Shown: positions 1 through 6,709 of the stretch, piece by piece | How the letters are laid out: every line of letters starts with the position of its first letter | Numbering within the stretch: the stretch's first letter is position 1 | From: Flavobacteriaceae bacterium | GTDB lineage: Bacteria; Bacteroidota; Bacteroidia; Flavobacteriales; Flavobacteriaceae | DNA: 14,104 nucleotides | Direction of reading: 5' to 3' | Assembly (NCBI GenBank): GCA_030694835.1 | Contig: JAUYUF010000139.1 | Span: 1-14,104 of the forward strand | Made by a program: the position numbers and the translations under genes | The notes under the pieces: generated by a model | What the model saw: the letters and a program-made list of their open reading frames with translations, nothing else | Database searches by the model: none | What the model was told of the DNA's origin: nothing

Positions 1-109
1 GTCTTTGTTTAAATCTAGGATTCTTTTTATTGATTACATATAATCTGCCTTTTCTACGCACAATCTTGCACTCGGCACTTCTTTTTTTTACTGATGTTCT
101 AACTTTCAT
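1..109 (-). CDS. rpmJ: 50S ribosomal protein L36 (bL36), 3' end cut by window edge
   Basis: Reading down from the ATG at 107-109 gives 36 codons before the window edge, starting MKVRTSVKKRSAEC and ending NPRFKQR. This is the N-terminal 36 residues of a protein that is normally about 38 long, so only one or two residues and the stop are missing. L36 is a small basic protein of the large subunit. The usual zinc ligands are Cys11, Cys14, Cys27 and His33. Here they read Ser11, Cys14, Asn27 and Phe33, so this is the zinc-independent (C-minus) form. It follows infA after a 10-nt spacer, the normal order in bacterial spc operons. The frame is too short for routine ORF calling but the identity is clear. 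Confidence 0.93.
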   Translation of the reverse strand, partial: MKVRTSVKKRSAECKIVRRKGRLYVINKKNPRFKQR

Positions 110-119
110 CGTTTTGTCT

Positions 120-335
120 TTAATATCTGTAAGTAATTCTAGCCTTTGTTAAATCGTATGGGCTCATTTCTAATTTCACTTTATCCCCTGGTAATAATTT
201 GATATAATGCATTCGCATTTTACCAGAAATGTGTGCCGTTACAATATGCCCGTTTTCAAGCTCAACTCGGAACATCGCATTAGATAATGCCTCTGTGATA
301 GTTCCATCTTGTTGTATTGCTGCTTGTTTAGCCAT
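120..335 (-). CDS. infA: Translation initiation factor IF-1
   Basis: The 71-residue product begins MAKQAAIQQDG and is essentially the full family length (about 72). IF-1 is a single S1-like OB-fold protein that occupies the A site of the 30S subunit during initiation and works with IF-2 and IF-3. Visible family landmarks are the segment FRVELENGH, the HISGKMR stretch (about residues 36-42), the LLPGDKVKLEMSPYD stretch and the C-terminal KARITYRY. The gene starts 2 nt after the secY stop, which suggests translational coupling, and is followed by rpmJ. In many bacteria adk and map separate secY from infA; both are missing here. Confidence 0.97.
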   Translation of the reverse strand: MAKQAAIQQDGTITEALSNAMFRVELENGHIVTAHISGKMRMHYIKLLPGDKVKLEMSPYDLTKARITYRY

Positions 336-337
336 AT

Positions 338-1675
338 TTATGCTACGTTTTTACGTTTAGTACCAGTTTTCATTAGACCATCATAATGACGATTTAACAA
401 ATGTGAATTGATTTGTTGGATGGTGTCAATTGCAACTCCTACCATAATTAATAATGAAGTTCCACCATAAAACAATGCCCATGATTGTTGAACCCCAAAT
501 TTAACAACAAATACTGGAAATATAGCAATAATTGCTAAAAACACAGATCCAGGTAAGGTAATTTTAGATAAAATTTCATCTAACTTATCGCCTGTTTCTT
601 TTCCAGGTCTAATACCAGGAATAAAACCACCGCTTCTTTTTAAATCATCGGCCATTTTATTGGTTGGTATCGAAATTGCTGTATAAAAATAACTGAAAAT
701 AATGATTAAAGTAGCAAAAAGTAAATTATAACCTAATCCGTTAATATCAACAAAACTTTGAGCTATAGACCCTACAGTTTCTGATGATGCACTAACTAAT
801 GCTGCTGGTACAAACATAATTGCTTGTGCAAATATGATTGGCATTACTCCAGATGAATTCAATTTTAATGGCACATATTGTCTTGCTCCAGCAATATCTT
901 TTATATTACCCGCAACTGTTCTTCTTGCATATTGTACAGGAATTTTTCTAACTGCGGTTACCAATAATATTGATAATAAAATTACAACAAACCAAATAAT
1001 CACTTCTAATAATACCATAATAGCACCACCATTAGATTGTGTTACTCTTGAAGTAAACTCTTGTACAAAAGCACTTGGAAAACGAGCAATAATACCAACC
1101 ATAATTAATAAAGAAATACCATTTCCTATACCTTTATCAGTAATTTTTTCACCCAACCACATTGCAAATACAGTTCCTGTAGTTAATAATATCATTGATG
1201 AAAACCAGAACATGGGTCCTGTTCCTAATAAAAAGGCACTTTGAGGAATTCCTAAACTTGGTAAACTTGCAATATACGCAGGTCCTTGAACCATAGTAAT
1301 AGCAATTGTTAACCAACGTGTAATTTGATTGATTCTTTTTCTACCGCTTTCACCTTCTTTTTGTAATTTTTGTAAATAAGGAATTGCTATTCCCATTAAC
1401 TGAACTACAATCGAAGCAGAAATATAAGGCATAATACCTAATGCCATAAATGATGCGCTAGCGAATGCACCTCCAGTAAACATATTTAAGATGTCTAAAA
1501 GACCACCACCGCTTGCTTTATCAGATAATGCTGATAATTGAGCAGGATCAATTCCAGGTAGTGGGATTTGCGCAGCAAATCTATACACTACCATAAAACC
1601 AATGGTAAGAAGAAGCTTATTTCTAAGCTCTTCAATTTTCCAAATATCTTGTATGGTTTTAATAAAATTTTTCAT
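338..1675 (-). CDS. secY: Preprotein translocase subunit SecY
   Basis: This 445-residue integral membrane protein forms the central channel of the SecYEG translocon, which moves unfolded preproteins across, or inserts proteins into, the inner membrane. It is the only membrane protein in the window. A cytosolic N-terminus (residues 1-19) precedes the first hydrophobic segment (about 20-38). A glycine-rich plug region follows near 56-70, and further hydrophobic segments bring the total to the expected ten. The basic cytosolic loop with RKIPVQYARR (243-252) and the loop with FIPGIRPGKET (351-361) are both present; Arg356 matches the conserved arginine needed for SecA-driven translocation. The gene lies 13 nt after rplO and 2 nt before infA, its usual place at the end of the spc block. 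Length is normal. Confidence 0.98.
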   Translation of the reverse strand: MKNFIKTIQDIWKIEELRNKLLLTIGFMVVYRFAAQIPLPGIDPAQLSALSDKASGGGLLDILNMFTGGAFASASFMALGIMPYISASIVVQLMGIAIPYLQKLQKEGESGRKRINQITRWLTIAITMVQGPAYIASLPSLGIPQSAFLLGTGPMFWFSSMILLTTGTVFAMWLGEKITDKGIGNGISLLIMVGIIARFPSAFVQEFTSRVTQSNGGAIMVLLEVIIWFVVILLSILLVTAVRKIPVQYARRTVAGNIKDIAGARQYVPLKLNSSGVMPIIFAQAIMFVPAALVSASSETVGSIAQSFVDINGLGYNLLFATLIIIFSYFYTAISIPTNKMADDLKRSGGFIPGIRPGKETGDKLDEILSKITLPGSVFLAIIAIFPVFVVKFGVQQSWALFYGGTSLLIMVGVAIDTIQQINSHLLNRHYDGLMKTGTKRKNVA

Positions 1676-1688
1676 TCAGTTATAGAGC

Positions 1689-2141
1689 TTAAAGGGTTAC
1701 TATTTCTCCACCAGCAGCTTCAATAGCAGCTTTTGCAGTTGCTGTGAATTTGTGGCCAGATACTTTTAGTTTAGCTGTTAACTCTCCTCTTCCTAAAATT
1801 TTAACTAAATCATTTTTCGTTGCTAAACGATATTCTAACATCATATCAAAATCTAGTTGGTCAGTAATTCTACCATTATCTACTAATTCTTGAATTTTAT
1901 CTAAATTGATTCCAACATAATCCTTACGGTTGATGTTTGTAAAACCAAATTTAGGTACACGTCTTTGAAGTGGCATTTGCCCACCTTCAAATCCTACTTT
2001 TCTAGAATAACCTGAACGAGATTTTTGTCCTTTGTGACCTTTAGTGGCAGTACCACCTTTGCCCGAACCTTGACCTCTACCAAGTCTTTTCTTCTCTTTT
2101 TTAACAGATCCCTCTGCTGGTTGTAAGTTACTTAAATTCAT
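1689..2141 (-). CDS. rplO: 50S ribosomal protein L15 (uL15)
   Basis: The 150-residue product starts MNLSNLQPAEGSVKKEKKRLGRG, the typical L15 N-terminus. It continues with a long glycine- and lysine-rich extension (about residues 20-60, including GKGGTATKGHKGQKSRSG) that penetrates 23S rRNA, and then a compact C-terminal domain ending AAIEAAGGEIVTL. L15 is a late-assembly protein of the large subunit. It sits between rpmD (11-nt spacer) and secY (13-nt spacer), the conserved order. No truncation or unusual insertion is seen. Confidence 0.97.
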   Translation of the reverse strand: MNLSNLQPAEGSVKKEKKRLGRGQGSGKGGTATKGHKGQKSRSGYSRKVGFEGGQMPLQRRVPKFGFTNINRKDYVGINLDKIQELVDNGRITDQLDFDMMLEYRLATKNDLVKILGRGELTAKLKVSGHKFTATAKAAIEAAGGEIVTL

Positions 2142-2152
2142 ATCGAATATTT

Positions 2153-2332
2153 TTATATTTCTTTAACAGAAACTAAGTGTTGAACTTTATTTACCATCCC
2201 GAGGATTGATGAAGTAGCTTCGTGCTCCACCATTTGATCAATCTTACGTAAGCCCAACGCCTCTAAAGTCAATTTTTGTCTTTTTGGACAGTTGATTTTA
2301 CTTTTCACTTGTGTTACTTGTATCTTTGCCAT
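2153..2332 (-). CDS. rpmD: 50S ribosomal protein L30 (uL30)
   Basis: A 59-codon frame starts at the ATG at 2330-2332 and ends with the TAA at 2153-2155. The product begins MAKIQVTQVKSKINC and contains KLTLEALGLRKIDQMVEH and GMVNKVQHLVSV. These are the L30 hallmarks: a short ferredoxin-like fold with the TLxxLGLRK helix and the GMxxxVxHLV strand. The length equals the family norm (about 59-60). L30 is a peripheral protein of the large subunit that not all bacteria have. It fits exactly between rpsE (13-nt spacer) and rplO (11-nt spacer), where rpmD is expected. It is below common ORF length cut-offs and easily missed. Confidence 0.96.
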   Translation of the reverse strand: MAKIQVTQVKSKINCPKRQKLTLEALGLRKIDQMVEHEATSSILGMVNKVQHLVSVKEI

Positions 2333-2345
2333 CGTATTATTGATT

Positions 2346-2870
2346 TTATCCTTTAAAAACTTTTTCTAAAGAAATTCCTCTTTGTTGTGCCACTGAATGC
2401 GCACTTCTCAATTGTAATAAAGCATCAAAAGTTGCTTTAACTACGTTGTGTGCATTAGATGAACCTTGTGATTTTGATAATACATCATGTACACCAACTG
2501 ATTCTAGGACGGCGCGTACAGCACCACCAGCGATAACTCCAGTACCATGAGCAGCATGTTTTAAAAACACTATTGCTCCAACAAATTTACCTTTTTGTTC
2601 GTGAGGTATTGATTTATCAATAATCGGAATTCTTACTAAATTCTTTTTTGCATCTTCAATAGCTTTTGCAATTGCAGAAGCTACATCTTTCGATTTTCCA
2701 TGTCCGTGACCCACAACATTGTTGCCATCGCCAACAACAACAATTGCAGAGAACCCGAAAGTTCTACCACCTTTTGTTACTTTGGTAACTCTGTTAACGG
2801 CTACTAAATGGTCTTTAAGCTCTAATCCACTAGGCTTTACTCTTTCTACGTTTTTGTACTCTTGATACAT
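2346..2870 (-). CDS. rpsE: 30S ribosomal protein S5 (uS5)
   Basis: The 174-residue product shows the S5 architecture. An N-terminal double-stranded-RNA-binding-like domain carries KVTKGGRTFGFSAIVVVGD (about residues 30-48) and VVGHGHGKSKDV. A C-terminal domain carries HGTGVIAGGAVRAVLESVGVHDVLSK. S5 sits near the mRNA entry region of the small subunit and contributes to decoding accuracy. The assigned start (MYQEYKNVERVKPSGLELKD) gives a short N-terminal tail before the conserved core. The gene follows rplR by 6 nt and precedes rpmD by 13 nt. Nothing is missing from the core. Confidence 0.97.
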   Translation of the reverse strand: MYQEYKNVERVKPSGLELKDHLVAVNRVTKVTKGGRTFGFSAIVVVGDGNNVVGHGHGKSKDVASAIAKAIEDAKKNLVRIPIIDKSIPHEQKGKFVGAIVFLKHAAHGTGVIAGGAVRAVLESVGVHDVLSKSQGSSNAHNVVKATFDALLQLRSAHSVAQQRGISLEKVFKG

Positions 2871-2876
2871 AATTTC

Positions 2877-3230
2877 TTAAAATTTTAAACCAGCTTCTCT
2901 AGCAGCATCTGCTAAAGCTTTAACTCTACCGTGATACAAATATCCATTTCTGTCAAAAGAGCAATTTAAAACTCCGGCGTTAACCGCTTTTGCTGCTACT
3001 GCTTTACCAACAGCTACTGCTTGTTCTAATTTGGTACCTTTTGCATCAATTTCTTTATCTCTTGATGATACTGATAAAATTGTTTTACCAGAATTATCAT
3101 CTATTAATTGAGCATAAATCTCTTTGTTACTTCTGAAAACTGATAGTCTTGGACTTTCAGCTGTTCCGAAAATAACTTTTCTGATTCTATGCTTAATTCG
3201 TTGTCTTCTTTCGAGCTTTGATAATGCCAT
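2877..3230 (-). CDS. rplR: 50S ribosomal protein L18 (uL18)
   Basis: The 117-residue product begins MALSKLERRQRIKHRIRKVIFG, a basic N-terminal tail, followed by SPRLSVFRSNKEIYAQLIDD. It ends FDRNGYLYHGRVKALADAAREAGLKF, the L18 C-terminal signature. L18 binds 5S rRNA and, with L5, anchors it in the central protuberance of the large subunit. Its length matches the bacterial norm (about 117-120). It lies between rplF (11-nt spacer) and rpsE (6-nt spacer), the standard order. Confidence 0.97.
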   Translation of the reverse strand: MALSKLERRQRIKHRIRKVIFGTAESPRLSVFRSNKEIYAQLIDDNSGKTILSVSSRDKEIDAKGTKLEQAVAVGKAVAAKAVNAGVLNCSFDRNGYLYHGRVKALADAAREAGLKF

Positions 3231-3241
3231 AATACGATTAA

Positions 3242-3784
3242 TTATGCAGATTTACCTGCTTTTCTTCTTAATACTTCTCCTACAAATTTAACTCCTTTTC
3301 CTTTATAAGGCTCTGGTGGGCGGAATCCTCTGATTTTTGCCGCAACCTGACCTAATAACTGTTTATCAAATGAAGTTAATTTAATGATTGGATTTTTTCC
3401 TTTCTCACTTAAAGTTTCTACAGTTACTTCTGAAGCAACCATCAAAATAATATTGTGTGAAAAACCTAAAGCTAACTCGAGTCTTTGACCTTGATTACTT
3501 GCTCTGTAACCAACACCTACTAACTCTAAACTTAGGGTAAATCCAGTTGACACTCCTTGAATCATGTTACTGATTAATGCTCTGTACAAACCGTGTTTTG
3601 CACGGTGATCTTTAGAATCAGACGGTCTTTCAACTGTGATGATTCCATCTTCCATATTAACAGTAACATCTTTTATTTCTTGAGATAATTCTCCCAACTT
3701 CCCTTTAACGGTTACAACGTTATCTTTCAAATCAACGGTAACTCCGTCTACAATGTTAATCGGGTTTTTTCCTATTCTTGACAT
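3242..3784 (-). CDS. rplF: 50S ribosomal protein L6 (uL6)
   Basis: The 180-residue product starts MSRIGKNPI, the typical L6 N-terminus. It contains two tandem L6 alpha-beta domains, split at about residue 82, and ends with the signature RGFRPPEPYKGKGVKFVGEVLRRKAGKSA region. L6 sits near the base of the L7/L12 stalk and the sarcin-ricin loop of 23S rRNA, where translation factors bind. Family length is about 177-184. It follows rpsH by 17 nt and precedes rplR by 11 nt. No anomaly is seen. Confidence 0.97.
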   Translation of the reverse strand: MSRIGKNPINIVDGVTVDLKDNVVTVKGKLGELSQEIKDVTVNMEDGIITVERPSDSKDHRAKHGLYRALISNMIQGVSTGFTLSLELVGVGYRASNQGQRLELALGFSHNIILMVASEVTVETLSEKGKNPIIKLTSFDKQLLGQVAAKIRGFRPPEPYKGKGVKFVGEVLRRKAGKSA

Positions 3785-3801
3785 CTTTACTAATTCTTAT
3801 A

Positions 3802-4200
3802 TTAATAAACGTAACATAAAACTTCACCTCCGATATTCTCTTGACGAGCTTGTTTGTTAGTCATTACCCCTTTAGAGGTAGAAACTATCGCAATTCCAAG
3901 TCCGTTTAAAACTCGTGGCATTTCTGTAGCGCTTGCATATTTACGAAGACCAGGAGTACTGATTCTTTGAATCTTTTTAATTACAGGCTCTTTGGTCAAT
4001 TTGTCATATTTCAAAGCTATTTTAATGGTACCTTGAACGGTATCTGCATTAAATTGGTAGCTAAGAATATATCCTTGATCAAACAATATTTTAGTTATTT
4101 CTTTCTTCAAATTAGAAGAAGGAATTTCAACTACTCTATGTCCTGCGCTTGCAGCGTTTCTTATTCTTGTTAAATAATCTGCTATTGGATCTGTGTTCAT
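3802..4200 (-). CDS. rpsH: 30S ribosomal protein S8 (uS8)
   Basis: The 132-residue product starts MNTDPIADYLTRIRNA and ends with the conserved S8 C-terminus (STSKGVMTNKQARQENIGGEVLCYVY). S8 is a primary 16S rRNA-binding protein of the small-subunit platform (helix 21). In E. coli it also represses the spc operon by binding its own mRNA near rplE. That E. coli position is closed here, because rplX and rplE are only 2 nt apart. Instead rpsH itself is preceded by a 61-nt spacer, the longest in the spc block, which can fold into a long hairpin ending about 9 nt before the ATG. No Shine-Dalgarno sequence is seen; the bases before the start are A/T-rich. Confidence 0.97.
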   Translation of the reverse strand: MNTDPIADYLTRIRNAASAGHRVVEIPSSNLKKEITKILFDQGYILSYQFNADTVQGTIKIALKYDKLTKEPVIKKIQRISTPGLRKYASATEMPRVLNGLGIAIVSTSKGVMTNKQARQENIGGEVLCYVY

Positions 4201-4209
4201 ATATTTATG

Positions 4210-4254
4210 ATTGCGGTTTTGGTTTTTAACGTTGCCGTTAAACCTGAAACCAAT
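4210..4254 (-). promoter_or_regulatory. Stem-loop in rpsN-rpsH spacer, candidate regulatory RNA
   Basis: Read as RNA on the minus strand, two consecutive GGUUU segments (4251-4247 and 4244-4240) face two AAACC segments (4219-4215 and 4225-4221). An inner AAC/GUU pairing closes a GGCAAC loop (4236-4231). The irregularities are a small CA/A internal loop and an AA bulge. An alternative outer pairing AUUG/CAAU (4254-4251 with 4213-4210) is also possible. The element fills most of the 61-nt spacer and ends about 9 nt before the rpsH start. It is not followed by a U-run, so it is not an intrinsic terminator. A role in S8 control is inference from position only. Confidence 0.55.
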
Positions 4255-4261
4255 TTATAAT

Positions 4262-4531
4262 TTACCAACTTGCTTTTCTAACTCCAGGTATTAAACCTTG
4301 GTTAGCCATTTCGCGGAATGTAACACGAGAAAGACCAAAGGTTCTCATATATCCTTTTGGTCTACCTGTTAATTTACAACGATTGTGTAAACGAACTGGT
4401 GACGCATTTTTAGGTATACTTTGTAACCCAACGTAATCTCCTGCTTCTTTCAATTCTTTTCTCTTAGCTGCAAATTTTGCAACTAACTTTTGTCTTTTAA
4501 CCTCACGGGCTTTCATTGATTCTTTAGCCAT
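4262..4531 (-). CDS. rpsN: 30S ribosomal protein S14, long zinc-free form (uS14)
   Basis: The 89-residue product starts MAKESMKAREVKRQKLVAKF and ends with the S14 signature RLHNRCKLTGRPKGYMRTFGLSRVTFREMANQGLIPGVRKASW region. S14 is in the head of the small subunit and is needed for its late assembly. There is a single cysteine (Cys52), so the paired CxxC motifs of the short zinc-binding S14 type are absent. With the long N-terminal half this makes it the C-minus form. The start follows the rplE stop by 3 nt. A purine-rich AAGG lies directly against the ATG, too close for a normal Shine-Dalgarno sequence. Confidence 0.97.
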   Translation of the reverse strand: MAKESMKAREVKRQKLVAKFAAKRKELKEAGDYVGLQSIPKNASPVRLHNRCKLTGRPKGYMRTFGLSRVTFREMANQGLIPGVRKASW

Positions 4532-4534
4532 TCC

Positions 4535-5086
4535 TTAGTTCTTTTTAAATGGTAAACCTAATTCTCTTAATAATGATTTTGCTTCAGTATCAGTTTTAGC
4601 AGTTGTTACAAAAGTAATATCCATTCCTGAAATTTTATTGATTTTATCAATATCAATTTCTGGGAAAATAATTTGTTCTGTAACTCCGAGGTTATAATTT
4701 CCTCTACCGTCAAAACCAGTTGCACTCACACCATGAAAATCTCTTACTCGTGGAAGTGAAACGGTAACCAAACGATCTAAAAACTCGTACATTTTAGTAC
4801 CTCTTAAGGTAACTTTTGCACCAATTGGCATTCCTTTACGTAATTTAAAGTTTGCAACGTCTTTTTTAGAAATGGTAGATACTGCTTTTTGTCCGGTAAT
4901 TTTAGTTAGTTCTTCCACAGCGTGGTCTACTAATTTTTTATCGGCAACTGCTGCACCAACTCCTTTGCTAACCACAATTTTTTGAAGTTTTGGTAACATC
5001 ATGATGTTTTTGTATCCAAATTCTTCTTTAAGAGCTGGAATAATTCTGCTCTTATATTCTTGCTTAAGTCTTGGTATATACGTCAT
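4535..5086 (-). CDS. rplE: 50S ribosomal protein L5 (uL5)
   Basis: The 183-residue product starts MTYIPRLKQEYKSRIIPALKEEFGYKNIMMLPKLQKIVVSKGVG and contains the L5 motifs ITGQKAVSTISKKDVANFKLRKGMPIGAKVTLRG and FDGRGNYNLGVTEQIIFPEI. It ends with a DITFVTTAKTDTEAKSLLRELGLPF-type C-terminus. L5 binds 5S rRNA with L18 and forms the intersubunit bridge to S13 in the 30S head. Length is typical (about 178-185). It starts 2 nt after the rplX stop, so the mRNA site used by S8 for feedback in E. coli (the rplX-rplE junction) has no room for a separate spacer element here. Confidence 0.98.
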   Translation of the reverse strand: MTYIPRLKQEYKSRIIPALKEEFGYKNIMMLPKLQKIVVSKGVGAAVADKKLVDHAVEELTKITGQKAVSTISKKDVANFKLRKGMPIGAKVTLRGTKMYEFLDRLVTVSLPRVRDFHGVSATGFDGRGNYNLGVTEQIIFPEIDIDKINKISGMDITFVTTAKTDTEAKSLLRELGLPFKKN

Positions 5087-5088
5087 CT

Positions 5089-5397
5089 CTATATCGCTTT
5101 ATCTGATTTTTTAGAAAATCTAACCTTTTTTCCGTCCTCATTACGATAACCTACTCTGGTTGTTTTTCCATCTTCCACTAACATTAAATTAGAAATGTGT
5201 AGCGCTGCTTCTTTCTTAACAATTCCACCCTGCGGACTATTTGCGCTTGGTTTAGTGTGTTTAGAAATCATGTTAACTCCTTCTACAATAGCTTTGTTAG
5301 TTTCAATAAGTACTTTAATTACTTTACCTTCTTCACCACGGTGATCACCAGCCATTACTCTAACTTTATCTCCTGTTTTGATCTTTAATTTTATCAT
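5089..5397 (-). CDS. rplX: 50S ribosomal protein L24 (uL24)
   Basis: The 102-residue product starts MIKLKIKTGDKVRVMAGDHRGEEGKVIKVL. This is a KOW motif (about residues 6-33), the RNA-binding core of L24. It continues with VEGVNMISKHTKPS and GGIVKKEAALHISNLMLV. L24 is an early assembly-initiating protein bound to the 5' domain of 23S rRNA near the exit-tunnel mouth. Length is normal (about 100-105). It lies 15 nt after rplN and 2 nt before rplE. Confidence 0.97.
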   Translation of the reverse strand: MIKLKIKTGDKVRVMAGDHRGEEGKVIKVLIETNKAIVEGVNMISKHTKPSANSPQGGIVKKEAALHISNLMLVEDGKTTRVGYRNEDGKKVRFSKKSDKAI

Positions 5398-5412
5398 CTT
5401 TTCAAATTTTTA

Positions 5413-5781
5413 TTAAAGCACTTCAGGTGCTAATGAAACAATTTTCATGAATTGTTTTTCACGAAGCTCTCTTGCTACAGGACCGAATACACGGGTTCCT
5501 CTCATTTCTTCCGCTGCGTTTAATAAAACACAAGCGTTATCGTCGAATCTAATATATGATCCGTCTTTACGTCTTACTTCTTTTTTAGTACGAACAACAA
5601 CTGCTCTGGATACTTGACCTTTTTTAACGGTTCCGTTAGGTGTAGATTCTTTAATTGAAACTACAATTTTATCTCCTAACGAAGCGTAACGTCTTTTTGT
5701 TCCTCCTAAAACGCGAATTACTAAAACCTCTTTGGCTCCAGTGTTATCAGCTACTCTTAATCTTGATTCAGTTTGTAACAT
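5413..5781 (-). CDS. rplN: 50S ribosomal protein L14 (uL14)
   Basis: The 122-residue product starts MLQTESRLRVADNTGAKEVLVIRVLGG, the highly conserved L14 beta-barrel N-terminus. It ends RGTRVFGPVARELREKQFMKIVSLAPEVL. L14 lies at the subunit interface, contacts 16S rRNA, and is the binding site of the RsfS silencing factor in bacteria that have it. Length is exactly the family norm (122). It begins 2 nt after the rpsQ stop, which implies tight coupling. Confidence 0.98.
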   Translation of the reverse strand: MLQTESRLRVADNTGAKEVLVIRVLGGTKRRYASLGDKIVVSIKESTPNGTVKKGQVSRAVVVRTKKEVRRKDGSYIRFDDNACVLLNAAEEMRGTRVFGPVARELREKQFMKIVSLAPEVL

Positions 5782-5783
5782 AA

Positions 5784-6041
5784 TTATTTAGCTCTTTCTA
5801 GGATTTCAACTAATCTCCAACATTTAGTCTTACTTAAAGGACGAGTTTCCATTATTTTAACGGTATCACCGATATTGCAATCATTTTTTTCATCGTGTGC
5901 AACATATTTCTTTGTTTTCAACACGTATTTACCGTACATAGGGTGTTTAGTTCTTGTAACTTCAGTAACCACAATAGATTTATCCATTTTGTTACTGGCA
6001 ACGATCCCTACTCTTTCTTTTCTAAGATTTCTATTTTCCAT
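5784..6041 (-). CDS. rpsQ: 30S ribosomal protein S17 (uS17)
   Basis: The 85-residue product starts MENRNLRKERVGIVASNKMDKSIVV, an OB-fold protein with the S17 motif RTKHPMYGKYV (about residues 31-41). It continues with GDTVKIMETRPLSKTKCWRLVEIL. S17 is a primary 16S rRNA-binding protein of the body of the small subunit. Length fits the family (about 80-90). It follows rpmC by 16 nt and precedes rplN by 2 nt. Confidence 0.97.
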   Translation of the reverse strand: MENRNLRKERVGIVASNKMDKSIVVTEVTRTKHPMYGKYVLKTKKYVAHDEKNDCNIGDTVKIMETRPLSKTKCWRLVEILERAK

Positions 6042-6057
6042 CTTCTATTGAAAACAA

Positions 6058-6249
6058 TTAATGTATTTCTCTTTTTTTTAATTCTGTAGCTAATCTAGCA
6101 ACAGTTTTTCTAATGGCTCTTATCTGCATTGGTTTTTCCAATGGAGAAATGCTATGAACCATTTTAAGTTCAGCATAGTTCTTCTTGAATGCATCAAGTT
6201 TCTCTTGCAAATCGGCTATAGATAATTCTTTAATTTCTGATTGTTTCAT
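6058..6249 (-). CDS. rpmC: 50S ribosomal protein L29 (uL29)
   Basis: The 63-residue product starts MKQSEIKELSIADLQEKLDAFKKNYAELKMVHSISPLEKPMQIR and ends IRKTVARLATELKKREIH. This is the two-helix L29 hairpin at usual length (about 63-66). L29 sits beside L23 at the polypeptide exit and helps form the docking platform for nascent-chain factors. It is placed between rplP (11-nt spacer) and rpsQ (16-nt spacer), the conserved L16-L29-S17 order. Confidence 0.96.
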   Translation of the reverse strand: MKQSEIKELSIADLQEKLDAFKKNYAELKMVHSISPLEKPMQIRAIRKTVARLATELKKREIH

Positions 6250-6260
6250 TTTGGTCTCAA

Positions 6261-6689
6261 TTAAGCATTATCGTAATCTCTTGCAACAATAAATTTACAT
6301 TTCACAGGAAGTTTTTGAGCAGCTAAGCGTAATGCTTCTTTGGCAATATCATAAGATACACCACCTACTTCAAACATAATTCTTCCTGGTTTAATAACAG
6401 CGACGAAATATTCTGGAGCCCCTTTTCCTTTACCCATACGAACCTCTAGAGGTTTTTTGGTAATCGGTTTATCTGGAAATATTTTAATCCATAACTGTCC
6501 TTCTCTTTTCATATAACGAGTTGCAGCAATACGAGCGGCTTCAATTTGTCTTGATGTTAGAAAAGTTTGCTCTAGAGTTTTAATACCAAATGTTCCATTG
6601 GAAAGTTGGTGTCCTCTATGAGAATTTCCTGACAAATTTCCTTTGCCTTTCTGTACTTTACGAAATTTAACTCTTTTAGGTTGTAACAT
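6261..6689 (-). CDS. rplP: 50S ribosomal protein L16 (uL16)
   Basis: The 142-residue product starts MLQPKRVKFRKVQKGKGNLSGNSHRGHQL and contains TFLTSRQIEAARIAATRYMKREGQLWIKIFPDKPITKKPLEVRMGKGKGAPEY. This is the L16 core, with the conserved KPLEVRMGKGKG loop (about residues 78-89). L16 is a late-assembly protein near the A-site tRNA elbow and organises the peptidyl-transferase region. At 142 residues it is slightly longer than the E. coli protein (136) because of a short C-terminal tail. It follows rpsC by 20 nt. Confidence 0.97.
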   Translation of the reverse strand: MLQPKRVKFRKVQKGKGNLSGNSHRGHQLSNGTFGIKTLEQTFLTSRQIEAARIAATRYMKREGQLWIKIFPDKPITKKPLEVRMGKGKGAPEYFVAVIKPGRIMFEVGGVSYDIAKEALRLAAQKLPVKCKFIVARDYDNA

Positions 6690-6709
6690 AACCGTCTAAA
6701 TTTTTTAAA

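Noticed and set aside
834..1244. A 136-codon open frame on the plus strand within secY, and similar plus-strand frames within fusA and rpsG
   Set aside because: They lie wholly opposite well-conserved genes, show no recognisable protein features, and are explained by low stop frequency opposite constrained codons.
4210..4254. The rpsN-rpsH stem-loop as a small RNA gene or terminator
   Set aside because: There is no promoter of its own and no T-run after it; it is better seen as part of the operon mRNA.
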